Shown here: one piece after another, positions 49,204-59,874 of the stretch | Position numbering within the stretch: position 1 is the stretch's first letter | Layout of the letters: the number at the start of each line of letters is the position of its first letter | Assembly (NCBI GenBank): GCA_002110485.1 | Contig: MOWL01000068.1 | Coordinates: forward strand, 1,116,001-1,180,000 | From: Emergomyces orientalis | Lineage: Eukaryota; Ascomycota; Eurotiomycetes; Onygenales; Ajellomycetaceae | Direction of reading: 5' to 3' | DNA: 64,000 nucleotides | Made by a program: the position numbers and the translations under genes | The notes under the pieces: model-generated | The model's input: only the letters and a program-made list of their open reading frames with translations | Databases searched by the model: none | Told to the model about the DNA's origin: nothing

Positions 49204-49242
49204 TATACATATATATATATGTATGTGTGTGTGTGTGTGTGT
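49204..49242. repeat. TA / GT microsatellite
   Basis: Alternating AT units pass into nine GT units (49225-49242). Confidence 0.9.
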
Positions 49243-49851
49243 ATTCCGATTGAATTAATGCCTAGAAAAAGTCGGGGATTGAATATATCGTGTGTGCTCA
49301 TAACAGGCCAGACTATATATGAAGAATTTTCACGCCCAGAGTTGAATTACCCGTCAGCAATAAAATTCGCCACAATGCAAGAAATGAAACGCCAGTGGGA
49401 GAAAAAAAAAAGAAAACAAAAGAAAAAAAAAGAAGAAAAAAAGAACCAACCGAGAGAGTTTCAACTCAAAGCTACCTTCGATTTGTCTAGCACGGTGTCT
49501 GTCAGCGAGCGAGTGACCTCTCCGAGCATCCTTTAGCTATAAGATCTAGATAGATATCATCTCCCATGGATGTGAGGGTGAGTGGACATTTTAGTTGGCC
49601 AATCAAACTCGTTCTAACCCATTTCATACAAAAACTGCATTTTTTTTCTAGTTCAATATTGTTATTGAGAGCTTTAAATTATTTTTTTTTGAAAATATAG
49701 TTTAAAAGTTCCCTAAATCATTCACATCATATTGATTGAGCTGTTTTTTATTTTTTTCTAATCTCAATTTAATCAGTCAAATTAATCAGAAAGGAAAAAA
49801 AAAACTCCCTTTTGAACAAACATTTATTATTTAGTACCATTTGTTTTAGAT

Positions 49852-49855
<4 letters not shown>

Positions 49856-49882
<27 letters not shown>
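49856..49882. repeat. Poly-A tract (27 A)
   Basis: Twenty-seven uninterrupted A at the end of an AT-rich stretch (49.62-49.93 kb). This could be the tail of a retroposed element; no target-site duplication or element body is evident. Confidence 0.9.
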
Positions 49883-49884
<2 letters not shown>

Positions 49885-51991
49885 TTCAATAAATTAATTA
49901 TCTAGCTTTTTATATTTTGACACGCTCAGAAAATTGATATAAAATTGGTTTGGTTCTCAAAACGCGTGAGATAACGCGAAATGGGATACAATGGTGATAT
50001 GCGCTAATGAAACAGAGGCGAGCACCCACTTGTAATGCAAATAAATGGTGGGGGGAGGAGCGCGAGGAGAACTAGAAGATTATATGGGGGAGCGGTACCG
50101 AGTTACGGAGTCCATACATACAATGCCACAATGGTGGGCCCGTGGGGCTAGAGAAGGGGAGGGGAGGCTGATCGTCGATCAAGAGGGGATTCAGGCCCGT
50201 CTTGGATCCTGTTGGATCGGGAGGAGGCGTTATTCTTGATTGTCCCCAGTTTCTTTGGTTGGGTTGGAACGGCGAAAGGTGGGGTTTTTTGTTTGGGATT
50301 GGTGATTTATTCTAGATGTTGGGCTGGGGATCAGGATTATCAGGCGAACGAACAGAAGGGTGAGTATCATGTCTTTTATCCGTTTTGGCATCATAATAGT
50401 ATCTAAACTTTTGTTAGACACGCGAAGAATGAATACAGACTGTAAATATTTACGAATTCCATCATTTCATCAACTTGTGATATGAATTTGATATATTGAT
50501 TGATTCGCCGCCTGAGGATTGATAAGAGTCAAAATCAGATTGGTACTTTTTGTCTTTGATCTCAAGATCAGACCAAGAGCAGATCAAGCTCAAAGGGGAG
50601 CCCCGTGACCTAAATGAGATAGATACACAGACAGTATACAAAAGCCTTTTGCCGCGCGGTAAGCATCCAAAAGATTTTTACTCCAAGCAAATCAATAAAT
50701 ACGAAGTTACAGACAGACAAGCTCTGCGCAGTTCCTATTGCCCTCTGAAGGTTTGATAGGTGTATCTATGCACGTGTGAGTGCTTAAGATAGGAAAGCGA
50801 CCTTGAGGGAGAGGTCTCATATGGTATCATGAACAATTAACCTACGAAATATTATTGATCAAGAGGGCGAACGTGAAACATGAAGACGAAGATGAAGATC
50901 ATGGGGTCGGGACTGGGGTAAATAAACAAGCCGCTGCGCCTAGCAATGATTCACCTTCATAGGCCTGAAGTCTGAAGTGTTTAGCTTTTATTCAGGCCCT
51001 GAGGCAGCAAAGATCCGAACAGAAAGCTCTCTGGAACTCAAAAATAAATGGACTGGATCAATAGAACAAAGAAACAGTAGAAAAAACAACGGACTAAAAA
51101 TAAATAGATCTTGCAACCGTTTTCTCGCCCCAAAAAAATTGCTTATTGCAGTAAGGTGCAGGCAACAAACCCCATTTCTTAGAATTTGAGGGTTGTTTCG
51201 AGAGTGTTTGTGTATGAAATTCCACTTTTGCCACACACATAAAGTTGGAATGATATCAGATCAAGTGAATTAATCTTGCACAAGGAATAAGCTCAAATAG
51301 TGTCTATATATAGTAAAAATCCCCAATTTTCTTCAGATAAACATATATACGTAGATTTCAGATGAAAAATAAAATAAAATAAAATACTTCATACCAGCAG
51401 AAAGCAGACCTGTCCAATCTTCTTTTCATTCACGCGAGGTACTTTGCAAAATCCGGCTCAATAATAATAATGAACAGTGCTGAAACAAAGCGGGTTGTTC
51501 GATATTAATATGTCCATTTGGTCATTATTTATTTCATTGGCTGCTGTCATTATCATTACTTTTTATTTTTTTTTTAAAAACCTATTCCCCCCCCTATTTA
51601 TTCACCAATCAGTTTTTCAGAAGCGAAGTGACCCTATGAGAAACTTATTGAGATATATCACATACCAAAGTTTGCACAAAAGCGTGAGCTAGATGGAAGC
51701 GAGCCCCTGTTCGTGAATAGTTTTTATCCAGTTAATAAGCAACCCAGGCTCGGGTGGAGCCACACTCAAAACCACTGCTGCCCGCCCTCCTTCGTTTATC
51801 TTCTCCCCACCTGCAACGCCCCAAGGAACCCAGGGCCCAAGGGCTAACCCGGGGAGACAGGGGAAACCTTGGGCACGCACGGGCATGTCCCCTTAGCGCC
51901 ACGCTGGCAAAACCGGGTGGGCAAGGCGAAAATTATCGGATTAAGCAGGGAATTTTGGAGAGGTGTCATCAGAAGTGGGATCTATTTGTTT

Positions 51992-52012
51992 AGTACGGAG
52001 TAACTCCGTACT
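51992..52012. repeat. 21-bp palindrome built on TACGGAGT
   Basis: Ten-base arms AGTACGGAGT and ACTCCGTACT are perfect reverse complements around one central A. A further TACTCCGTA lies 34 bp to the right (52046). The half-site is the same word that recurs through the window's intergenic DNA. Confidence 0.8.
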
Positions 52013-52360
52013 ACATCCGTAAACATGTACGAGACTTGTACGGCGTACTCCGTACTGTGCGCTGGGTATCACTAATAAGGGGCTCACTGGGCTGTATTAT
52101 TATTTGTTATTATTTTTAATTATTATTTTTAATTATTTAATTTTGGTTGTGTTTGTTTGTCGATGTTCAACTCTGCCGAGTTTGAGCGGATGATACACAC
52201 TGGGGGCTGGCCTTGGACCGCCACTAGGGAGGCAAGGGGGGGGGGCTATGGCGAATCAGCGGCATGGAATGAGACATGTGGGACGCTTAGAAGAGACCGG
52301 GCTGGGCGGATGGTGGGTTCCGGGATACAGTTTAGCCACAGTATTCGGGGCACGGCTCCC

Positions 52361-52377
52361 GGGGGGGGGGGGGGGGG
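52361..52377. repeat. Poly-G tract (17 G)
   Basis: Seventeen uninterrupted G after CTCCC. A run this long is rare and may form a quadruplex; assembly error in its length is possible. Confidence 0.85.
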
Positions 52378-54240
52378 CGAGATCTATGAGTGAGAGGCAA
52401 CTAACTGGTGGAATTTAATTCTGGGGGGTTGGTGTCCTTTTTGAATGGATATAAATGACTAATTTTAATTAGGAATAGTTAGTTAATACACGATTTTACA
52501 TTATCAGCAAATCAACCATGTTTCTCTTTAAGGATCAGTCTGCTAGAAAAAGCTGTACTCTATCTCTACCCTATATTAGTTCTCTATAAAAGAATGTGAT
52601 GAAGATCTCGCGGGAAGGTACGGAGTAAAGCTCCCCTAACTGCCAAGGTAAATAATATATGTGTAATTATCAATTTTTATAGAGTAAAAGGTTATTAGAT
52701 CCGATCTTTTTCAATCTTTTTTGAATGAATACGCTGAATACATCAACGCTGCACTAAACCAATGTAAAAAATAGCAGTCTCATTTTTTTACTTTTATATT
52801 TTTATTTTTTTTTAGTAAAATAGGCGCTTGTCTTGTGGAAATACCAATCCTTCTGGTGTCATTTGTGTTATTCCTTTTTACTTCGTTTTTTCCTGCTTGC
52901 TCGCGTCATTTTTAGTTCTTTCTGACAAAGAAAAGGGCAACTGAAGTATTTTACGCATCTCGTTTTTTGAGTGTTGGTTTTTTGGCGACGAGATGAGACC
53001 TGTTAATCTCTCTGTCAGCCTCTCTCCCAATGAGCCCCAGGAGAGATAAGTAGCTGATACATTCAAATTCTTTTTCAATTCGTTTTTGTCTTTATTTTTC
53101 AGCTTCATAGTGATATTATTTTGCAGAGGGCTCGGTCTGTAGAGTACTCCGGGAACAATAGGGAAAAAAGTACAGTTACGGAGATTCGGCCACCAGCAGG
53201 ACAGATGTGGCATAGTGAACACCGAAAGGACTCCTGCAGGCTGCACATCAGATAACAGGCGACGAGACGGCAGTTGATTTGCGGTGTTGGTTTTCGGGGG
53301 TGTGTTGGACCCGAGGCCTTGGGACAAGCAAGAAATGTTGACCCAGGAGTCAAGTTGGTGGAATACCACTGGCCAGAAACTGACAGAACAAAGAAAACTG
53401 AGGAAACGTGGTTGATGGAAAAGGCATCTATCTCACATTCTGGGCTCTCTCTCTCTTCCGGTGTGTAATTTATTATATCGCGGTATGATAACATCATCGG
53501 GGAATGGGCCATATAAATGGGGATAATAATATATACACAGTATCTAACCATCTTTAAACGCGAGCAGATACGATCAGATCATACATAGTATGGAGGAACG
53601 AGAATATGCCAAACAAACTAACTATGAGGAATTATTTATGCAGCTGTCCTGTCCGTCAGGTTCCATCTCGCACTATCTCTCCCTCGCCTCCTCTCCTGCG
53701 CAGACTAAGTTTATACTAGGTGTACGGAGCATACCAGCTTTCTGCACTAGATGTATTCGGTCAATCTTTAGCGCATTTCTGGAGACGAATCGTACCGCCT
53801 TCTGCCCCACGAATGCTAAAGGCCTTGCCCCCAATTCCCAGCCAAACTAACCCCCCTTAACGCCGGCCCAAACATCTTCAAAAAAGCCTCCACTGACAAA
53901 GGCCCCACCACGGCTCTGGCTCCGGCGAGTGCACTAGGGCTGCTAGCTCTGGACTAATCCCCGAAAACTTACCCGTAAACTTACCGCCGACGCTTTACTA
54001 GGAGTCGGTTAGTTCACCCTCGCTCGCTCTCGTGTGCGGCCTCCCTTCGCCTCTTCCTCCTTGATCTCCTCTTGTTCTGTCCTCTCGTTCTGTTCTCTCT
54101 GTTTTTCTTACTCTCTTTCCTTTTCGTGTGACGAAATATCTATCTTTTGTCTCCAACACCAGCAATATACAACTACAACTACCACGACTATCTAAAGCAT
54201 CACCGCATCCTACAACAATCACGAACACCCTTGGTCGTGC

Positions 54241-54732
54241 ATGCTGATGCGAGTGCTCCTCTGATTATACTCTTCAAAGAGACATGTCCAATAATTAAAC
54301 ATCGCAAAATCTATTCCGACCCCCGTCCGTTCGTTCTCCCCTTTTCTTTGCTCGTTTGCGCTCATCAAGTTCACGCCCACCGTTGTTCCTCATGCGCTGT
54401 TTGCGTCGCTCCTGATTCTCCATTCTACCTAGTGACTGTCATCGGTGAGTGTCATGTACCGTTCGTCACAGCCGATAGCGCGTTGAAGTCAAACCATTAC
54501 TTTTTCGTTGTTGAGATCTCTTTTATTCTTTGTGGAGGTGTAGTGGTTGATGTTCGTGCTTCGAGCCCGTTGTTCTTCAGTTTGTGACGCTATAATTTGG
54601 AGCCCGAATTTTTATTTTTGAAGAATACTCATTGTTAATATTTATTATTGTTTTAACCGGTGTCGTTTGACAAAAGCATTTATGTGGGCATTCTTGTTCG
54701 TTTGGGGCCCATTCCATGAACTGATCAAGTAA
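54241..54732 (+). promoter_or_regulatory. uORF-rich upstream region of veA
   Basis: Five short ATG-initiated frames with their own stops precede the veA start without overlapping it: 54241-54264 (7 codons), 54392-54415 (7), 54454-54486 (10), 54550-54624 (24) and 54682-54732 (16); a four-codon frame lies at 54284-54298. Pyrimidine-rich DNA at 54.03-54.13 kb suggests transcription starts nearby, which would put these in the leader. A GTGAGT at 54445 could mark a leader intron that removes some of them. Transcript data are needed to confirm the leader. Confidence 0.4.
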
Positions 54733-54786
54733 CAAATTTCTATCTAGTGTATTGTTTGATTTAGCGACTCCTGAATATTGTCCAGC

Positions 54787-56621
54787 ATGGCTACAAAATC
54801 GTCTATCCTGCACCCTCCGAATGAGACCGAGCATACTATGTCTCGCGTCACCCAGGAGGGTAAAAAGCTTACATACAACTTGAAAGTCATTCAGCAGCCA
54901 GAGCGCGCGAGAGCTTGTGGTGCTGGAGCCAAATGTGAGTTGCGGTGGTGAAAAGACTGAAGATATATATATATGAAAATCTATGGGTGTGACTTGAATG
55001 CTGACAATCTATATCAGCCTCTGCGGACCGTCGGCCTGTTGACCCGCCTCCTGTGGTCGAATTGCGCATTTTTGAATCAGACCTGAATGATCAACACAAG
55101 ACAGATATCACCTTTAGCTACAATGCCAATTTCTTCCTGTTTGCTACCCTAGAGTGGGCCCGCCCAATTGCCCATGGCAGAGTCCAGACTCAGACCCCTT
55201 CCTGTCCAGTGTTGACTGGTGTGCCCGTTGCTGGTATTGCATATTTGGATCGACCCAGCCAAGCGGGATACTTCATCTTTCCGGATCTTTCTGTTCGCCA
55301 CGAAGGTCTGTACCGATTAAACTTCAACTTGTACGAAGAAATGAAGGAGCCCAAGCATGCCGATAAAGGTGGACCGGTTCCACACTCGCAGGGCCATCTG
55401 GTACCGTCCACACCGTCCAAACCCCGTTCGCCACATCAGTTCCTCCACTTCCGTTTGGTTGTCAAATCCGTCCCATTTACCGTTTACAGCGCGAAGAAGT
55501 TCCCAGGCTTGGCTGAAAGTACCTCGTTGAGCCGCATCGTAGCAGAACAAGGTTGCCGTGTACGGATCCGCCGTGATGTTCGTATGCGTCGTCGTGAGCC
55601 CAAGCCCAACAAGGACTATGCCGCTTACGACGACAGGCATATGACGCCTGATCCCTATCCTGGAACTCCGATCGAACGTCCACGCTCAGCGAGCAATGCC
55701 TCGATCGACGACCACTACAGATATCCTGCGGGCCCACCACAGGTCCAACCGAGCCCCGAATACGGCTACCATCACCCATCTCATCAGCAACCCTCTCCAA
55801 TTCCGACCGCTGCTCCACACTCACATCTGTCTTTCGGCGCCGCCCAAGCACAATATCACGCTCCACCGCCACCACCACCACCACCACCCGCTGCACACGC
55901 GCCTCCACCTCCTGCTGCCTATGCTTCGCCTCATCTTGGTTACGCACATACCCGACAAATTTCTTCTGGTTCAGAATATGACAGACAAAAGTACTCCCAA
56001 TACCCACCCCCAAGCCCTCACTCGGATATCTACGACCAACCGAAGCCCACCATGCCCGTGATTCCATCAATCGACCACCCCTCCTACCCACCAATGCCCT
56101 ACGAACAACGCCTCGCAGATCCAAAACTCTACGGCCCAACATCTCAACTCCAGCCTACCCAACCACCACCAGCAACAGCAACAGTAGCACAACCCAAGCC
56201 GCATAGAACACCAGCAAAATCAAACCCACTCACCGCCCTCCCACCCACACCCTCCCGCCTCTCCGTCGAAATCGACGCTTCCAACGAAGCCGACGATACA
56301 CAATTTGACGCCGTCCACACCCGCGGTGGCTGGATCATCGCCGACAAACCTACCCAAACCAAACGCGGCCGCGACTCTTCCGACCAAGATCAACCGCTCC
56401 GGAACGGCCAGCGGCCTGCATCTGACAACGAGAAGGCGAATGGTGAAGTTGGCGAGACGTCTACTGGCTCTGACGATGAGATCATGACGTATAGACGGGC
56501 TGATGGGCGACTGGTGGCGAAGCAGCGGGTCTCGGTACATTCGAAGGGGAAGGAGGTGAATATTCCACGCGATGTGGATTTGTTGCCGAAGAGGTCGGAG
56601 CTGTGCGCTGTTCTTGAGTAG
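54787..56621 (+). CDS. veA: Velvet-family regulator VeA
   Basis: Two exons (54787-54934 and 55018-56621; intron 83 bp) give 583 aa. The velvet domain spans about residues 20-225: TYNLKVIQQPERARACG, DRRPVDPPPVVELRIFESD, TDITFSYNANFFLFATLE, LTGVPVAGIAYLDRPSQAGYFIFPDLSVRHEGLYRLNFNLYE, then FPGLAESTSLSRIVAEQGCRVRIRRDVRMRRRE. The intron position near AK|SSADRR follows the expected VeA structure. The C-terminal half is Pro/His/Ser-rich, with a 9-Pro run near residue 285, and ends in the conserved-looking block GGWIIADKP...KRG and a charged tail. VeA enters the nucleus with VelB and binds LaeA, linking light and development to secondary metabolism. The upstream region carries several uORFs. Confidence 0.95.
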
Positions 56622-59600
56622 AACAAAATTGTCAGCGCTTTGTTGAACCAGCTCTTTTTGGGGGGGGGGTTGGGGGGGGCTTGGAATGGTGGGAAAGCAG
56701 GGGATTTTATACATTTTATTTTGGTTTGGTTGGTGTATTGGCTTTTCTCTTTGTGGACCTACGAACGAAGAAAAACAAAGAAGAAGAAGAAGACAAATGC
56801 GCTATTTTGTGGCACGGGATATTACATCGAATCGTAATGTCATCTTTCGCCCTTTGTTTCTATGATCGGTTATTCGTCGGTGGTATTCGAGACTCCTGCC
56901 TTTTCGAAGCAACCGGGGTAATACATCGTTGTCATTGCATAACAGTTATGTACTCTCTCAGCGAGCCACACGATTATATCCTCTCCGACTTTTGGTTTTT
57001 TTTTGTGTTGGTTCTCAGAAACTAATCTACCAACCCATACACCCTCAATCTTTTGGATGCGATGCGCGAGTCACCATTCTGCTCGGCTCGTTTTGTCTTG
57101 TTTCTTTTGTCACCTATTTATTTCATTTTCTTGCAAACTGTTGAATATTCCCCCCTTTTTTTCTTTGTTTTTTCCTTCTTTTCTTTCCCCACTTCCCTCT
57201 TGTCTTAACCGCCCTTCCACCCAGTTCTGTTTTTTTCCTTTTCGGTTAAATAGTTCATTTATCTGTGTCGCAAGATACTCCGGTGTTATATCCTACTTCC
57301 TTCTTTTTTTTTTTTTTGCCATGTATTCCTCCCCCCTCCCCTCCCCCACTGGGCTGTTTAATCGTTCATTTGTTCCCTTCAACAGTTTGCCCATTTTTGG
57401 CTTTTAATTGTCATTATTTTTCTTCGCTTATCCTGGTTTCTCTGCCTCTTGTTGGGGAGATAAACACATCACGAATCGCAGTTTTCATTTTTTGGTGAAT
57501 TTTGATGATTTAACAAATCAGGAGAGGAGAGGAGAGCAATGGAAACGCGGGGGGGCCGTGCAACGCACGCAAAGCATTATATCCGCTGATTATGGGCATG
57601 TTGGGGATTGAAAATCTTTCAGCAGCCTTGGGGGAGAGAAGAAGGTGGGAGGAATTTCAACTGAATTACATCCTCGGTGTTTGTTTTTCATATCGTCGAA
57701 AATCTAAACAATAAGGGAAGGGGAAGGGGGAGGGAGCGGGCGGCGGCAACTGTCATGTTTCTGCAGACACATCTCATTTTTTGTATAGGTTTTTCTTCTT
57801 TCTTCTCCATTTCAATGTTTTTCGCTTCTCCCTGCAAATAGCAGATGTAAATGCTTTTTTATCTCCATCCCCTTTTTTCTTATCTGAAGGTATATCTTGC
57901 CTTTGTCTTTTCTCGTTGTTCTTAACCATCTTTAACTTTTTTTCCCCCTTCTTGCCCTTGTCGTTTATTTTCTCTCAAACCTTGTCTCTTGTCTCATTTT
58001 CCGTACATAGCTACGGCACGATCATTATATATTTTTCAAATATTATTGACCTTCTTCTCCCTCTCTTATTTTTTATTATTATTTTCCTTTCCATTCTCGT
58101 CTCTTTGCCTACTCTGCACGTAAGCCAAGTTTATTGGAGACGAGGTGAAGGGGGAAGGATAGGACGGAGAGGGAAGAATTTTGTTGCGCGATTTATATAA
58201 CTATATTTTGTCTTCTACTCTGTTCTTATTTGTTACTATTTTCTACATTTAGGCTAGTTGTAGATGAATGTGTAGGAGAGAGGCTGGTTGTAAATGAGGC
58301 TGAGATTTGATAACGTATTAAAAATACAAGAAGAAATGACACAAAAAAAAAAAAAAAAAAAAAGATAGTAAGAAATCTATCTGTCCAGGAATTCAAATCA
58401 CAAAGCATGCGTGATTACTTCGCGATGAGGCTTTCTGTCTGTAACTTGTTTGTGTAGGTGTTGAGGTATTTAATATATAACAATCTCACTGGAAGAGGAA
58501 GCCTTCATGTAAATAGGATGACTGACGCGATAATTCCTGTCTTTCAATGGTTTGTTTTGATGTTCGTGACATTGTCTCGATTCTGCTTTTACTTTACTTC
58601 ATTTCATATTCTAGATCTTCTTTTCAAAATCGACACGCGCCGCCTCTGTTCCTCTCCAGAAGTGATTGATTGATTTTTCTCTATCGAGATTCGGGACGCA
58701 ACAGCGGGCTGGAAGTTACGGTATGTGTCTCTGACTTCCATTCCTGATGTTGCACCCAAACAGTCAGTAGTTGGTGGCAATAAATCAAATCCTATATGTA
58801 GTTCACAGAATCAAGCGAGTCCCTTACTCAAAAACTACGGCGTCTATTCGACAGTGAATCAGAAAAGAAGAAATATATAGAGATTAAAAATAAACCAAAA
58901 AAAAAAAGAAAGGAAAGCTAACCCATGATGAAATACAGTTGGGTCGGCTTTTTGTGCCTGTCACCTGGTTGGTTTGGCTTTGGTAACTCGGGCGACTCGA
59001 ACATCTCGGAGGGATCGTTAGTCAGAAAACCATCAGAGCTCAGCCCTCGTGTGCTTGAGCTGAGTGACGGTGAGTGACCTGGTTGAAGAAGAAAAAAACA
59101 AAACTTCAATCAATTGACGATGATAATAAACGAGCTACTCTGCCTGTCCCGTCGGTTGAAAGGCCCCACGCAAAATAAATCGATAATTCTGAGGGCTGGT
59201 TTGTTTTTGTTTGTTGGGGGCGCTCCCATACAAACACAAACGCGCTTTTTCGGAGGCTAGCTTGGCTTTCATTGCCTTGCTTTTTGTTGACCTCGACACT
59301 GGTTTTTTGTTGCGAGGTGAGAGGGAACCACATATTCTTTTCCCTTCTTTTCTTTTCATCTTATTCCCTTTCTTATCTCGGTTGCGTTTTCGTTTTCGTT
59401 CATCTGTTCTTCGAGTGCCTGAACGAAATGGCGTTGAGTTGTTTCGTTTGAAGTATTTCCTCCAGACCGCTGTCTGTTTCCCGGCCAGCAGCTGACTCGT
59501 GCTTGTTTGGCTGATATTTTTCTGCAAATGCACAGCATTCTATTTTTATTTCCTCAGGGCTTCTTTTAATTCCTTTTAATTTTTCTTCTATTTTTTCTGT

Positions 59601-59874
59601 TTCTTTCTCAGAATCCTTTTTTCGCTTGCTGACCGCAAGTTTTGCAAGTCAAAATACACAGACACCATCACAGAGGCAGCAAGTCATTGCACCATTTTAT
59701 CTGGTAGTGGGCCACAGGTTCAACCAGCAGTGAATCTGCTGAAAGGGCGATAAGGGCGTACGAGAGCTGTTTGCTCTCTGCATAACAAAGGCATTGATTG
59801 GTTTTTGTTTCTGGCTTCTGTACTCTCTACCTACGTGCTGTTGAACCAAACCAACCAATCCGCCAGCCCCAGCC
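56622..59874. other. Long T-rich intergenic region after veA
   Basis: About 3.25 kb between two plus-strand genes. From 57.0 to 58.1 kb the plus strand is dominated by pyrimidine runs. A 21-A run lies at 58343-58363. An exon-like island at 58925-59069 is open on both strands and ends at a GTGAGT donor on the plus strand; it could be a 5' exon of an untranslated leader or chance. No gene is supported. Part of the right half is probably the leader/promoter of the coiled-coil gene. Confidence 0.5.
58343..58363. repeat. Poly-A tract (21 A)
   Basis: Twenty-one uninterrupted A in intergenic DNA. Confidence 0.9.

Larger units (their letters stand above)
44752..54786. other. Ten-kilobase gene-free interval
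   Basis: Flanked by the 5' ends of erg4 and veA, so both promoters lie at its edges. No complete gene is supported. Content: a short CCGTGGAYT tandem repeat (44.93 kb), a CpG-free block (45.56-46.20 kb), an open frame without start (47.2-47.7 kb), a TA/GT microsatellite (49.2 kb), an AT-rich patch with a 27-A run (49.6-49.9 kb), a near-perfect 21-bp palindrome (51.99 kb), a 17-G run (52.36 kb), five of the nine TACGGAGTA/TACTCCGTA copies, and a uORF-bearing region before veA. A minus-strand 97-codon frame at 46468-46761 ends in a hydrophobic helix but has no other support. Confidence 0.55.

Noticed and set aside
53105..53551. 148-codon minus-strand frame
   Set aside because: It overlaps another open minus frame (52878-53369) in a different phase; neither has recognisable features.
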